Part shown: positions 1 through 12,040 of the stretch, one piece after another
Position numbering within the stretch: position 1 is the first letter of the stretch
Layout: every line of letters starts with the position of its first letter
From: Ceratotherium simum simum
Lineage: Eukaryota > Chordata > Mammalia > Perissodactyla > Rhinocerotidae
Reading direction: 5' to 3'
NCBI RefSeq assembly: GCF_000283155.1
Contig: NW_004454180.1
Coordinates: 24,042,595-24,106,594 of the forward strand
DNA length: 64,000 nucleotides
Position numbers and translations under genes: made by a program
The notes under the pieces: model-generated
The model's input: only the letters and a program-made list of their open reading frames with translations
What the model was told of the DNA's origin: nothing
Database searches by the model: none

Positions 1-232
1 ATTTTTTGGTGAGGAAGATTAGCCCTGAGCTAACATCCATGCCAATCCTCCTCTTTTTGCTGAGGAAGACTGGCCCTGAGCTAACATCCATGCCCATCTT
101 CTTCCACTTTATGTGAGACTCCACCACAGCATGGCCTGACGAGCAGTGCATTGGTGCACGCCCAGGATCCGAACCCGGGCAGCCAGCAGCGGAGCGCGCA
201 CACTTAACTGCTACCCCACAGGGCTGGCCCCT
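1..232 (-). mobile_element. ERE SINE 1 (tail-duplicated form, cut by window edge)
   Basis: Antisense copy of the equine tRNA-derived SINE. Read on the minus strand it starts at the GGGGCCAGCCC-like head near 232, has a B-box-like GGTTCGGATCC (complement of 165-175) and ends in the GAGGAAGA-type tail. The tail unit occurs twice, starting at 11 and at 62, a 51-base period. The A-rich end runs off the left edge, so no target duplication can be judged. It abuts L1 sequence at 233, so it probably inserted into that L1. Confidence 0.9.
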
Positions 233-1860
233 GCCCATTTTTTGATTAGGCTATTTATCTTTTCATTACTGAGTTATGAGAGTTCTTTATATAGTCTAGA
301 TTAAAGTCTCTTGTTAGATATATATGATTTACAAATGTTTTCTCCTCTTCTTCTGGTTGCCTATTCACTTTTTTCATGGTATTTTTTGTAGCACAAAAGT
401 TTTTCATTTTGATGGAGTCTAGTTCATCCTTTTTTTCTTCACCTATGCTTTTGGTGTTATATCTAAGAAGGCTTTACCTAACCCAATATCATGCCAATTT
501 ACTCCTATGTTTTCTTCTAAGAGTTTTATAGTTTTAGCTCTTACACTTAGGTTTATGATCCATTTTGAGTTAATTTTTGCATATACTGTGAAGTAGGGGT
601 CCTACCTTATTCTTTTGTTTTGTTTTGTTTTGTTTGTTTGTTTGTCTTTTAAATGGTACAGCCTCTTTTATTTTTCTTTTTTTGAGGAAGATTGGCCATG
701 AGCTAACATCTGTTGCCCGTCTTCCTCTTTTTATTTTTTCTCCCCAAAGCCCCAGTACATATTTGTATATCCTAGTTGTAGGTCCTTCTAGTTCTTCTAT
801 GTGGGACGCCACCTCAGCATGGCTCAATGAACAGTGAGTAGGTCTGTGCCCAGGATCCAAACTAGCGAACCCCGGGCTGCTGAAGCGGAACAGGTGAACT
901 TAGCCATTATGCCACCAGGCCGGCCCCCAACTTTATTCTTTTGTATATCAATATCTAGTTGTCCCAGGATCATTTATTGAAAAAAACTATTGTTTCCCCT
1001 TTGAATTGTCTTGGCACTTTATCAAAAATCGATAGCTATAAATGTAAGGATTTATCTTTGGACTCTCAATTCTATTCCATTGGTCTAAATGTCTATCCTT
1101 ATATTAGTATCACAATGTTTTGACTGCTCTTACTTTGTAGTAAGTTTTGAAATCAAGAAGTGGAAGTCTTCTAACTTTTTTCTTCTTTTTTAAGATTGTT
1201 TTTGTTACCTGTATCCCTTGTAATTCCATAGGAATTTTAAGATCAGCTTTTCCATTTCTGCAAAGAAGGCAGCTGGGATTTTGATAGGGATTGCATTAAA
1301 TCTATAAATTACTTTGGAAAGTACTGCCATCTTAACAATATTAAATCTTTCAAATCATGAATATAGGGTATCTTCCCATTTATTTAGGTCTTCTTTTATT
1401 TCTTTCAATAATGTTCTATTGTTTCGCATTTCTTTTGTTAAAAGTACTCCTAAGTATTTTAGTTACCTTGACGCTACTTGGAATTGTTTTCGTAATTTCA
1501 TTTCCAGATTGTTCATTGCTAATGCATATAAATACAACTGATATTTATATATTTATATCAATAGTGTATCCTGAATCCTTGCTGAACACATTTATTAGTT
1601 CAATAATTTTTTAGTGGATTCCTTTGGATTTTCTATATACAAGATCATATCATTGACAAAGAAAGATAGTTTTACTTCTTCCTTTACAATCTGGATGCCT
1701 TTTATTTCTTTTTCTTGCCTAATTGCCCTGGGTAGAGACTCCAGTACAATGTTTAAAAGAAGTAGTGAGAGTAGAATTACACTTAGCTTTGATATATTTA
1801 CTGTGATTTGGGAGGGGGATAGCTGTGCCTTCCTGATTATATTTGGATAGGTTATGTTAT
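233..1860 (-). mobile_element. LINE-1 3' part, antisense, interrupted by an ERE
   Basis: Degenerate L1 running right to left. The minus strand near 1600-1770 still encodes a recognisable ORF2 reverse-transcriptase stretch ([14 protein letters not shown], then [17 protein letters not shown]). The usual catalytic FADD is FVND here, and frames are broken, so it is dead. Between 1330 and 1000 the minus strand carries the ORF2 C-terminal region (…NIVKMAVL…), and 240-600 matches the end of ORF2. The ERE insertion at 618-932 splits it. The left end meets ERE 1 at 232; the right end, where similarity fades, is uncertain by some tens of bases. Confidence 0.85.
618..932 (-). mobile_element. ERE SINE 2 (long form) inside the L1, with 11-bp target duplication
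   Basis: Antisense ERE of the long type, with an extra CCCCAAAGCCCCAGTACATA-containing segment (about 743-812) that the short copies lack. The head is at about 928 and the SINE tail unit at 683-700. The L1 word TTATTCTTTTG occurs on both sides (607-617 and 933-943), which gives a target-site duplication and shows that this insertion is younger than the L1. Between the duplications there is also about 60 bases beyond the SINE tail: a TTTTG/TTTG-repeat tract and about 45 bases of non-ERE sequence. Confidence 0.88.
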
Positions 1861-2984
1861 TTATTACACACATTGTTTATCATATGTGTATAAGATAGAT
1901 ATATATATATTTTGTAAGAGCAGACAAATTATAGTTACAGAGTATATAAGAACCAGAATGCTGAGAAATATCATAAGGGAATTAGGTTAAACTTTAGTCT
2001 TTTCCATCAGTTTGCAACTCAACAAAATAATCTTTGAGCTTCTCCCTACTTTGTTGTTTTTCACAGAAAGCCTGTCCACCTTTGCAGGCCTCTCCTGAGA
2101 GTGGGGTGGAATAATTCAGCTGACAGATGTTATAAGCTAGGAACAGTATTAGAGTGTATAATAAAAGTTCCTGATTTCAACAAAAATGGTCATTCAATAA
2201 ACATGCCTTGAGCACCTGCACTGCCCACGCTCTGTGGAAGATGCTGCATGAATGTTACCATAGGCAGAGAATAAACCTATCTGCTGAAACTTTTGGTTAT
2301 GAGGCTGTTTGTGAGTGGCACTACGATACGATGGAAAGAGACCAAACCAGGAGCCAGAACACCTGGTCCATAATCTTGACGTCTTTACTTTGACCAAGTC
2401 GCTTGAATGTTCTCATCAGTAGAGAAATTGGTGTAGTTGTCCATCCAACCGTCAGAGGGTCGTTATGAAAATAAAACATGACAATACTTAGGAAGCCATT
2501 TGTTGTTCTGCAACTCTCAGGTATGGCTGTTTCATTTGTACAGACTCTTAATAGGTAGGAGTTACTTTGTTGAAAGTTGGCTGTAAAAATGATAGAAATC
2601 ATTTCCTTTATACTTTTTCCAACATTTTATTCTATTCATAATGGCATCTAGTGATTGAGAGAGGGTCCACCAAGGGCACTACACTTCAACTCTCAATAGA
2701 GCCATTTCAGTGCTCCAGAAATAAAGGTAAGTGAAGTTATCTTTTTGGAGAGAAAATAATTAAAAAGATACTTTCACAGCCAAGTTTATTGCTCATTTTT
2801 GGAGTGGTAATCTGAAGGCTCTTTTTGGTACTGGACAGTTTCTTTGCTTTTGTCGTACATGGCTCTGTCTTTTGTCTTTTCTGCCTCCCTCTTCTATCAA
2901 TGCAATTATTTTCAAATCTTCCAGACAGCATTCTCCTAGGTTTCAGTTATTATCCTGCATATCACCCTTTCCTGCGTTTTAGGC
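1861..2984. other. Intronic stretch, faint old repeats only
   Basis: No gene seen. There is a weak antisense L2-like piece at about 2190-2260 (end-of-L2 wording around TTGAGCACCTGCACTG) and a weak sense MIR-like piece at about 2325-2490. The rest is unassigned. Short open frames here show no recognisable protein. Confidence 0.4.
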
Positions 2985-3130
2985 CTCGTTGTGATGCAGA
3001 CTGTAAGGCCCTGGACAAGTGAACTCTAGATTTTACTTCTTTCTTAAGTTAAGGAATTGGCTAGATGAGCTGCCTGTGAGCTCTTTTTCTATCTAAGATC
3101 CTTTCTATCTATGACTCTGTTATTCTACAC
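2985..3130 (+). repeat. MIR SINE fragment
   Basis: MIR-like 3' half: the CCCTGGACAAGTGAACT core is followed by a diverged GGATGAGCTSYYTGWGAGCTC-type stretch and ends in the CTATGACTCTGTTATTCTA-like terminus. Old and diverged. Confidence 0.5.
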
Positions 3131-3236
3131 ATCATAAGTGATTTTGTTTAAAAAAAAGTTCTTGGTTTTAAAAAAGAATTTTTTAAAAAACTAGCAGACT
3201 AGTGAAATACAAGTTTGCTATAAGTCACAAGAGAGC

Positions 3237-3345
3237 AGATGTCTTGTCTTTTTGTTCCTTTCAGCGTTCTGAGTGCTTAGTCCAGTCCCTAACATGTATA
3301 ATAAATAATTGTAGCATGAAGGAGTGAGTGAATGAACGAACTAGC
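3237..3345 (+). repeat. L2 LINE 3' end
   Basis: Typical L2 3' terminus in sense direction: TGTCTTGTCTTTTTGTTCCT, then a TGCTTAGTCCAGTCCCTAAC-like segment, AATAAATAATTG and a GAGTGAGTGAATGAACGA terminus. Confidence 0.7.
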
Positions 3346-5674
3346 TCAGTATGTGGATTAGCTGCTCCCTAAATTTGTTCAATCATAAATATTTCGTGGG
3401 CATTGCTGTTCAGTTTTAGTGGAAGGCATTTCTGAGACATGGAACCATGGAGGTGGACTGCAAGGAATCATTTTAACATTCCTTGATCTGCTAGTTAGCT
3501 CCTGAACTGGCTGATTCCTTGAAATTTTCATTTCAGACAGGATGCCATTGAGAAAGAACACACAGTAGGAAGTGTTCCCTAATAGAGTTTTCATCTTTCC
3601 TTGAGAAATCACTGTAGACATATTGGGGCAAAAGATACTGTGGTTAAAAGGGTTTGTTAGAATTAATATGCATCATATCAAGTTCATGATTAAAATTGCA
3701 TCCCACGGACAACTTGGATTTCCTAATAGAAAAAAAATCTTGCTGAGTCCCTGGAGTTGAGCTTGTGTTCTATTTTTTATAGCTCTGATCTAATGCAAGC
3801 CATTTTATACAGTTCTATAAATTTTCCATCTTGCTCTCAATGGCGGAATACAAGTTGTATAAATTATTTCAATGCCAAATCATTTCTAAAAGCAATCTCT
3901 TCACCATTCCTCCTTCTCAGAGCCCCTCTCTATTTTGATCTCTGGTAAGGATTTTTTTTTTAATCTTAGGTAAGGATTTCTTCCTTTTAATCCTCAAAAG
4001 GCCCATGTTTTCTGTGGCTTTTTCCCCCATTTAAAATTGACTTTGTGATTGTGTTTCCTTTTCTCATTCAGAGTTTCTTGGTTTGATTGATAAATATTTG
4101 CAAGAAATATAATCTCCCCTTATGCTTTTCTCTTCCTTTTTTTCTCCCAGAAGAAGCTTTGCATGAGTAGCAAAGCTCTCGTGATAACGCTGGAAATAAA
4201 TCTTAATGTCTTTGCCCTGCGATAGGCCTAGACCTTATCAGTCTTCTTTTTGCCCAGTGATAATTGCTTATCAGTACATATAGGCCTATTCATATGATTC
4301 TGATGCCACTGGGGTTTACATCTCTAGGAAGATAGACAGGAAGTGCAGTCCACTGAATCCGTTCTTAATAGCTTTAATAGAAACCAGACAAAGAAGGAAT
4401 ACTGAGCCAGGTTGACTATCTCAAAATGATAAGGACATCGATGCATTTTTGGATGTTTTCTCATGAAGCTTTTTATCCTCTGCTCTGACTTGGCTGCCCT
4501 GGAGAGATGAGGATTTGCCAAATGCATTCCTGTCAAAACTACAAACAAGATAAAAGATTACATATTAAAAATACATCCAGACGCGCTGCCATTTTACTTC
4601 CCCCAGCAGCTGAAAGGAACCTCGGGGAGAAATCACCCAAACATAACACACTCAAAATACACAGGCCTACAGTCCAACAGGACACTTGGGAGCAGCCACA
4701 TTCTTTGAAAAGAAAATATTGAACTTTCTACATACAAAATAAGTACGTAAAAGTACACCAAAATAAGTACACCAAATTGGGGCATTAGACCCCAAACGTC
4801 CTGGGATGTGTAAAGAATTAGAAATAAACTATGGGGAAGAAGGGAGATGGGAAACAGAACTGGTAAGAGAAAGGGAGGGAGAAAGAGGAAAAATAGGGAC
4901 CCAAGGAAAATTTTGGAATCCTATCTCATTTGTCCTGACATCATCTCGGAGGAGTTGGGAAGCACAGATATGACTATCCCCTCACCAGATCAGGGGAAAA
5001 AAACATGGTAACCAAATCACCTAAGGTTAAAATGGCTACACATGTTCTAAATTTCTAAAATGTTCTATGGTGGACACAGAACATTCTGGAACAGTGGAAA
5101 ATGTCTGACATGACTATTTGACTGAGGAACACAGAATTTGTATGACCTCAGGTGATCACACCTTCTGGGAAGTAAAAAGTTTACCCAGGTGAGAGTCATG
5201 TGCTACTGGGAAAACTGGTTCAATTTTTCCCTTTTTTGGGGGGAGGGAAACAACAGTAACCTGCCACCTTCAGAAACGCTGCCTATTTGTGTGCACCATG
5301 GAAATTTCCTCTTGCTGAACAGAGGCAGCCTAACTGCACATGTCTAAAAGAAAGCCTCTCATATTCGTGACTAATCAATATTATTGGGCTTCTTGAGGGT
5401 TTTAGAAATTATATAAGATAAAAACACAAACCTACTTCTAGAAGGAACTCCTCTTGTGTACATATCTGCTACCCAGACACAGAGGTATTGCTGTAGCAAG
5501 TTTAATTTCACAGAGATCTCCCCCAATATTTCTACCCCCACCCATGCCCCTACTTCAAACCATCACCCATTTGGTGTCCTTTTCTCATCCTGCAAGATCA
5601 GATCTCTCACCTGTCTTCAAAACTCAGCTCAAATTCTGCTTTCTCTTGGATTTCAGTAACTTGTTCAGCTGCCT
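3346..5674. other. Intronic sequence with nothing recognised
   Basis: No gene, RNA gene or repeat family recognised. There is a short near-tandem duplication at 4737-4776 (AAAATAAGTAC and AGTACACCAAA each occur twice) and a purine-rich run at about 4864-4898. Open frames are short and without known domains. Confidence 0.5.
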
Positions 5675-5900
5675 TTTTTGAATATGCACTATGGACTACA
5701 GACTGTGCCAAACTCTGGGGATAAAATAATAGAGAAACGGACCCAGCCCCTGCTCTCATAGTCACTACAGACTGGGAGGGAAAGGCATATTAATAAGATA
5801 GCCATACAAATATATAATTACAGACTGGGATAGGTGTTCAGAGGGAGCCAGTCCTCTGAGAGAACACAGCGGGGGTACGTGATCTAATTTGGAATTCTTT
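5675..5900 (-). repeat. L2 LINE fragment, antisense
   Basis: Antisense L2 3' wording: TTGAATATGCACTATGGACT, CTGTGCCAAACTCTGGGGAT, ACCCAGCCCCTGCTCTCATA, with the GACTGGGAGGGA and ACAAATATATAATTACA words that follow in L2. Confidence 0.65.
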
Positions 5901-6227
5901 TCTGACCCGGATATTATACAATGTACACTCTTCATACAGTAAATGAATGTACACAAACTCAAACTGATTTTAAACAAAGTGATAAAATATAAAAGATCAC
6001 GTGGTCTAGATCCTCCTGGAGTCAGAAATCAGTTAACTGATTTAATCCATGACTGAAATGGAAAATTACTCAAGGTAATAGATTTTCAGATTCTGGTGTG
6101 TATATTCCATCAACACAGTTGCATGGTAAATGCCCTAAATGACTCAACTAACAGTGTCAGAACTTAGGTTGCAAATTGGCTTAGATTTATCAGGAAGACA
6201 TGTCCCCTGGTTACTGGTTATTTTGAT

Positions 6228-6370
6228 TCTAAGATCAATTCAGTTCAATGACGTTGTATTGAGCATATACTATATGGACAACACTGTTCCGAGGGAAATA
6301 AAGTGAATCAGACAAAAGTCCCTACCTTTAAGGAAGTAATAGTCTGTTGTCTACTAACAAATGTGTTAAA
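6228..6370 (-). repeat. L2 LINE fragment, antisense
   Basis: Antisense L2: TTGTATTGAGCATATACTAT, AACACTGTTCCGAGGGAAAT, CAGACAAAAGTCCCTACCTT. An inverted repeat begins 11 bases after the end of this fragment. Confidence 0.65.
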
Positions 6371-6380
6371 TTTAAATAAT

Positions 6381-6421
6381 ACACTTTAATTTATTCTGTC
6401 TGGTATTTTAAATTAAAGTGT
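6381..6421. repeat. Perfect 13-bp inverted repeat
   Basis: ACACTTTAATTTA at 6381-6393 is exactly complementary to TAAATTAAAGTGT at 6409-6421, with a 15-base spacer. It lies just downstream of the L2 fragment. No repeat family was recognised for it. It could be a remnant of a small DNA transposon or chance in AT-rich DNA. Confidence 0.85.
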
Positions 6422-8044
6422 GTAAAAAACCGCAGAGTTCAAGAACCTATCATAGGAAGTGATTAATTCCTATTAAAGAGGATTAGGTAAATACTTCATT
6501 TTTAAAAGACAATGCACTGTATCAAAAAGCTAGGTTAATAAAGAGCTAATGACTCTAATGTTCCGAGACAGATATCATACAAGTTGTCTTTCTCATAGTA
6601 AAGGCTAATTCAGTTATTTCATTGACCTTAAAAAGAAAACATGTTGCTTTTGGGTTAAATTATCCATTCGATGGATTCAAATTCACCCTTTTCCAGATGG
6701 CTAATTTTAAAAAATACTTTGAAACCAGCAACATTTGCATTTCCTCCAAGTTTGTATACAGTAGTGTTCAAAAGATAGAGAAACTTGGTTCCAACCCAGA
6801 TGACTAGTTTTCATGTGCTTACATCTCACCGTGTCCTTTGGCTTTGTTTACCCTGACCAAGAGACTAGGGGGTGACATAGACAAATGCTTCCCATATGCA
6901 AAATGATCAAAATAGAAAGCAAAGTTACATCACACATCATGATTTCAACTATTTTAAAAATATATAAGAACATAAACACAGATTGAACGGGAATATAGAC
7001 AAATGGAAACAGTTATACTACAAAGATAAGAATTATTTTTTTTTACCTTTTTGAAAAATTTTTTTTAATATTATTATAGTGGTTTTAACAGTAGAAAAAT
7101 AAATGAATTGGCACAATTAGAAAGTCTGTTTCTGCTTTCTCAGTTGTAGTGCTTTCTAATTTAGAACCACTTGCTAATGGATGAATTTTAAATGTGAGTA
7201 GAAATTTGAATCCAAAATGCTGTTGAAGATTAGGGAAAAATAGTGAATTTCTCTCTAGTTAGTGATTCTAAACACACACACACACACACATGCGCACATA
7301 TATTCAATTTGAAACAAGTTGAAGTATGAAAGAGAAGGAAAAAGAAATGGAGGGAAGAAAGGGGAAAGAGTATTTGTATCTATTGAGCTCTGACTGTGTG
7401 ATTCACGGTGGATAAAAACAACACTGGTAGATAAAGCCACCTACACTGCGTGCTCCCAGAACCCATCCATCTATATTCATGGGTGGTTCACGTCGGTGGT
7501 GCTCACATTGTGATATTCAGTCTGATTAAGGGGGCAAGCTGTGCCCCGACTCAGCTCTGAGTCTGGCGGACCATTAAGTGTCCTATCCCAAAATGTATGA
7601 AAGTTTTGCTTTAGCGCAACAATCAAGCTTTTATAAAATTTGATTGTCAGATTAAACTCTAATATTCAACCCACTACGATCATGGGGCAGCAAGTTTTCC
7701 TCGTATCTGTATAACTTCCAATGTATTAATTATCAACGTTTTTGTAACTTCTTATCATCACTTGGAGTTGGTCTTAGAATGCTACAGAAGTTGTAAACAT
7801 TCTTTTGGTACCTCACTCTTTTCTTTTTTCCAACTAGATTGTAAGCCTCTTGTAGACAATTATTCAGTTTCTGCTTCTTTTGAACTTAAGAGGAACTAGT
7901 AATACATAAGATCCACTTGTCCATTCCTTTTTCTTCCTGTCTCCTGCTTCCTTTCCTGTGCTAGAGACTTTCTCTGCTTTAAATAATTTTTTTCCAAATG
8001 GTCCTGCCATTTTTCCCTGTACATATCTCCAAGAGAGTTTCAAT
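6422..8044. other. Intronic sequence; AC microsatellite only
   Basis: No gene or repeat family recognised. An (AC)10 tract lies at 7271-7290. T- and A-rich tracts lie around 7028-7068. Short open frames only. Confidence 0.5.
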
Positions 8045-8283
8045 AAGATAAGAAAAGCATTAGACTGGAGAAGAAGAGTCCTAATATTTAGTCATGTGTC
8101 TGCCACTAAGCAGCAATGTATGTGACATTGGGGGGATATTTTGCAACATTTTCGGGCCTTGGTTTTCTTATCTGAGAATTGAAGGTGGTAAACCGTTGAG
8201 CTCTAAGGTTCTTCCTGTTCTGCTATTCTATAATTGGTGACTGTCTCTAAGATACCTTCTGACTTAGAAATTCTATGAGTCTT
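8045..8283 (+). repeat. MIR-family SINE
   Basis: Sense MIR-type element: the GCATTAGACTGGAG start, TGTCTGCCACTAAGCAGCAA, the GACATTGGG core, GGTTTTCTTATCTGAGAAT and the GAGCTCTAAGGTTCTTCCTG terminus. A second partial copy of that terminus follows at about 8247-8283. Confidence 0.65.
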
Positions 8284-8964
8284 TGGCTCTGTCTGATCAG
8301 CAGCTGTTCAAGACTGCTCTGTGGGGCCCTGGGGTTGCGTGGAGGTGCCTTGGGGGCTACTGTGGCATGGGGAATATGAGGAATGGAGACCAAGCAGACT
8401 GCTTCAATCAGAACAGCTCGCTTTGATCTATTTTAGATATCGGTCTTCTCAAATAAGATTTTGTTTAAAGAAAGGATTGTATGATTTTTTAAAGAAGTTT
8501 TTAAAACCTCTGTACTAGATTAATAAACTTCTTTAAAATTAGGTAAAGATAAGCGGATGGTGATTATGGATCCTAAACAGATGATGTCTAGAACTAAAGA
8601 AAGATTGAATTGCTATGTAACAATCAGTGAATCTAAAATATTTTACAAAAGTAATTTGGAATTGTCTGGAAAGGAATATCAACTTTAGTCACTGTTCAAC
8701 CAGAAATTAAGCTGACATGTCAGGAGAAGGACACTAAGCAAGTGGGAATCTGTTTTTTTATTAATTTTAGCTATGGCACAGTGCAAGGACTCCCAACTGA
8801 GAGTCTAGATAAAGTTTTCACCAGGCTACCAAGAAGAATAATTATGAGAATAGATAGCAGTTGTTTTCTTTTATGTGTGCTTTCTTGGAAAATAAAAAAG
8901 ACTTGTCAACTTTATGGTAGTTTCCCCACTTTTTAAAATTCTACAAGTCTATGAAGTCTAAAAA
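8284..8964. other. Intronic sequence with nothing recognised
   Basis: No gene or repeat family seen. Two short open frames (8321-8518 and 8742-8936) show no domain or conserved motif. Confidence 0.45.
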
Positions 8965-9050
8965 TGTCAGCAGGATTGCTCTACAGCACTTAGCCCAGTG
9001 TGAGATATTCAGGTGGTGCTCAATAAATGCTCATCTGGTTGAATAGGGTG
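8965..9050 (+). repeat. L2 LINE 3' end
   Basis: Sense L2 terminus: TACAGCACTTAGCCCAGTG, GGTGGTGCTCAATAAATGCT, GGTTGAATAGG. Confidence 0.7.
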
Positions 9051-10204
9051 TCAAGAATGCAGAGGTTATATTCTAGTAAATAAAGTTAGCCATTTGATAA
9101 GCACAGAACCACGTAAAAGTCCTGTGTCTAAAGAAAGGATTTTCCACAATATCTTTATTAAAAGAATTCAATCAAACCCCATTGACTCAGATTTTTAAAA
9201 TTTATAATGAAAGAGCCAGAAGGAAAATAACATCCCGTCTTCCTTCTCTTTTTCTTCCTCTTTTTTCTCTTCCTTCTATCACACCTCTTAATACCACTCT
9301 TTGGCTCCGTGAGAAATGGAGTCTGTTTTCTGAAGGCTGTCTAGTAAAGCTAACCATCCTTTATAATGCTATTTCAGTTAAAAACATATTGCAGGTTAGA
9401 AGAAATGGCGTACAAGTTGATTTAGGAATAGTGCCATTCTGTAACTTGAGCCCTGCTCCTACCTCTCAGATTTCCATATGATCCCCTCCACAGCGCTTCT
9501 TCGGGGAATGTGTGGTTCTCAGGTTCTCTTTGACTCATGTCTGGTCTTTTCATTGAGTTCATCCTGTTAAGTATCTAAAATCAATATCACATCATTGTCG
9601 CATATCTGAGAAAGAGGTTTAGAAAACAATCCAATCCACTCAAAATCTCATTTCAAGTACTGTAACAACAATAATTTGACATCATGTATAGAGGATCTAA
9701 TATTGAGCGAGAGGAGAATTTTGTCATTTAAAAGCCATTCTGCCCTCTAACTATTTACGTACAATTTCCATTATATCTATGTTAAATAAAATGAGAATTC
9801 CCAAGTCCTAGAAATCAGCATCTACCTTTCTCTCTCAAGCTATAACGTTCCTTGGGACAGTCTGTCTCTTATTGGACTGAGAAAAAAATATTATCACGTA
9901 CATTGACTTCCCTAACATTTCTAAGAAAGACTTCTGGCAGAGCATTCCAGAAGCCTGAGTGGCAGTCTCTGTCAGGGAGACATCAGAGGAAACAAGTCAG
10001 CCACCATAAATGTATTGCCTCCAGGGCAGAAAGCCCAGTGAGTATCCCTCATATAAGAGGTATCACACTCCCACATAGATATTCGTGCACATGTGAGTGC
10101 ATGCACACATACGTACACACACTCTTATGATTAGACACTATGGTTAAGTTGAGGAATTTATGAAGGAATAAGTTTCTACCTACCATGGTCTTCTGAGCTT
10201 GGTG
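9051..10204. other. Intronic sequence with nothing recognised
   Basis: No gene or repeat family recognised. Open frames at 9182-9481 and 9852-10130 have no recognisable domain and look like chance frames. Confidence 0.5.
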
Positions 10205-10759
10205 TAGTTTCTATTTATCTAGTGTGACATAACAAATGATCCCAAAATGTAGCGGCTTAAAATAATAATTGATTCTTTTCTCTCATGCACTGCTGGATAT
10301 TGGCTTCAGCTGGGTACTACTTGCTTGGGTCCCCAGACACCTACAGTCACATGGTGGCTGAGACTGGAGTCATCTGAAGGCTCCCTCACTGGTGCCTGGG
10401 CTAGAATGGCTGGAAATGATCAGGGCTGGTCAGGCATCTCTACGTGACTCTTCTTCACATGGCTAGCTTGGGATTCCCCACAGCATGGTGGTCTAAGGTC
10501 AGTGGGGCTTCTTACACAGCAGCTGGCCTCTCCAAAGTGAGCATTCCAAAAGACATGGGTGGAAGCTGAAAGACTAGGAATGACCTCACCTCAGAAGTCA
10601 CATGGCACCACTTCTCTGTGTTCTGTTGGTCAAAGTAATCATAGGCCAGCCCAAATTCAAGAGGCAAGAGCAATAGACCTTACCTTTCCAGGGCAGAATC
10701 GCCTTGTGTACAGGCAAAAAAGGAATTGATGGCTGTCATCTTGGAGACAAGCTATCACA
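10205..10759 (-). mobile_element. MLT1-type solo LTR (ERVL-MaLR), antisense
   Basis: Read on the minus strand this begins TGTGATAGCTTGTCTCCAAG at 10759. It carries the MLT1 words GGGCTGGCCTATGATTACTT, CAGCCACCATGTGACTG and CCTTCAGATGACTCCAGTC, and ends TTTTAAGCCGCTACATTTTG…TTTGTTATGTCACACTAG near 10205. No internal region flanks it, so it is a solo LTR. It is an old, noncoding copy; edges are good to about 10 bases. Confidence 0.75.
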
Positions 10760-11284
10760 GTAGGTATCAAGTAAAGTTTATTATAGAAAACTAACACATT
10801 ATCATTTTAAAAATAGTGACAAAATCGGAGACTGATGTCCACTTCAGAAAAAAAGCTTGTGTGACCTCTTTTCCAGAAACTCATTTAGAATAAATACCTT
10901 AGAAGTTTACACTTTGAAAGATGTATCAGCTGCTCCACTGAACACAGTTTGGAAATGAATAACTTGCTTGGTGGCTAGAAAATGCCTGCGTTAAAGTGGT
11001 ATCCAGTGTGCTTTAGAACCATTAGATCTCAGAGAGAGAACCAACTACTGGCTTATTGGTAGTTTTCGGATAAAGCAAACAGATATATTTAGCAAGTATA
11101 TCTTCATTGTGGTTAACCCCAAGATGGCTTCATTTCAGCCTGGTACATAGGGCAAACTCATAAAAGCATATTGCCTGGCACATAGTGAGTGCACAATAAA
11201 AATTAGCTCTAAATATTCAATTAAATTATAGAGAATCATAGTCTGAGCAGAAACACTACTTAGCGATCCATTAGTAAAACAACT
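10760..11284. other. Intronic sequence with a weak L2/MIR end
   Basis: Mostly unassigned. About 11140-11215 has a sense L2- or MIR-like terminus (TTGCCTGGCACATAGTGAGT followed by GCACAATAAAAATTAG). Confidence 0.45.
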
Positions 11285-11395
11285 TTATGTTTTATCCTGG
11301 AGCCTGAGACTCAGCAAGGGGAAGGAATCTGCCCCAGGTCACACAGCTTTTAGGAACAGAGCCAGATTGGAATTCATGTGGACTCAAACTGTCTC
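11285..11395 (-). repeat. MIR SINE fragment, antisense
   Basis: Antisense MIR core: GGAGCCTGAGACTCAGCAAG, then TGCCCCAGGTCACACAGCTT, AACAGAGCCAGATTGGAATT. Confidence 0.75.
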
Positions 11396-11894
11396 ACTTA
11401 CTACAGAAAGAATCACATCTCAAAGTGCTTAATGATTTAGCGATTTTACCTCAAAATAAATGCCATTATATTTCAGTTGGAGTTTTGCTGAATTCTGCAG
11501 AGAACAGCTTGACTATCAATTAACAAGTACACACATATCTTGTCTCTCACATCTGCCAGATGGGTGCAAATGTGGATAATTAGCTCTGACCTTGAGTAGC
11601 CTACATGGTTCACCCTGTTACAGATGTTGCAGAAAGTTGTCCTGTGCTTTGATTAAATTTGGTATAAAACCAGCAAGAACCATTACATGTCGGAAGTAAC
11701 TGATGGTTTTGCAAGGAATCTTGCTGAATGTGTGTATATGAATATTAAATTCCTCTTTAGGAGATTAAAAACTCAATTTGACATATCCCTACCCAAGAGG
11801 ATCTTTGAAACCTGTGTCAACTAAAGCTGAAAATAATAGACATGTGTGTGTGTGTTGTAAAAGTATAAATCAATCTTTTAAAAAAAATAAGCAT

Positions 11895-12040
11895 TTAATT
11901 AGCTCTTTATATGTTTTTAGCCCTATGCTAGGTACTCGGGGTAAGTGGTAAAAGACAAAATTACCTCCCTTTAAGGAATTTACAACTAAGTATAGTAGTG
12001 AAGACTAGTACAAATAAATATTTAGACACGAAGAAATGAT
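11895..12040 (-). repeat. L2 LINE fragment, antisense
   Basis: Antisense L2: CCCTATGCTAGGTACTCGGG, AAGACAAAATTACCTCCCTT, AAGGAATTTACAACTAAGTA, then ACAAATAAATATTTAGACA. Confidence 0.65.

Noticed and set aside
1314..1873. Several open frames on both strands
   Set aside because: They lie in the antisense L1. The minus-strand one contains the decayed reverse transcriptase.
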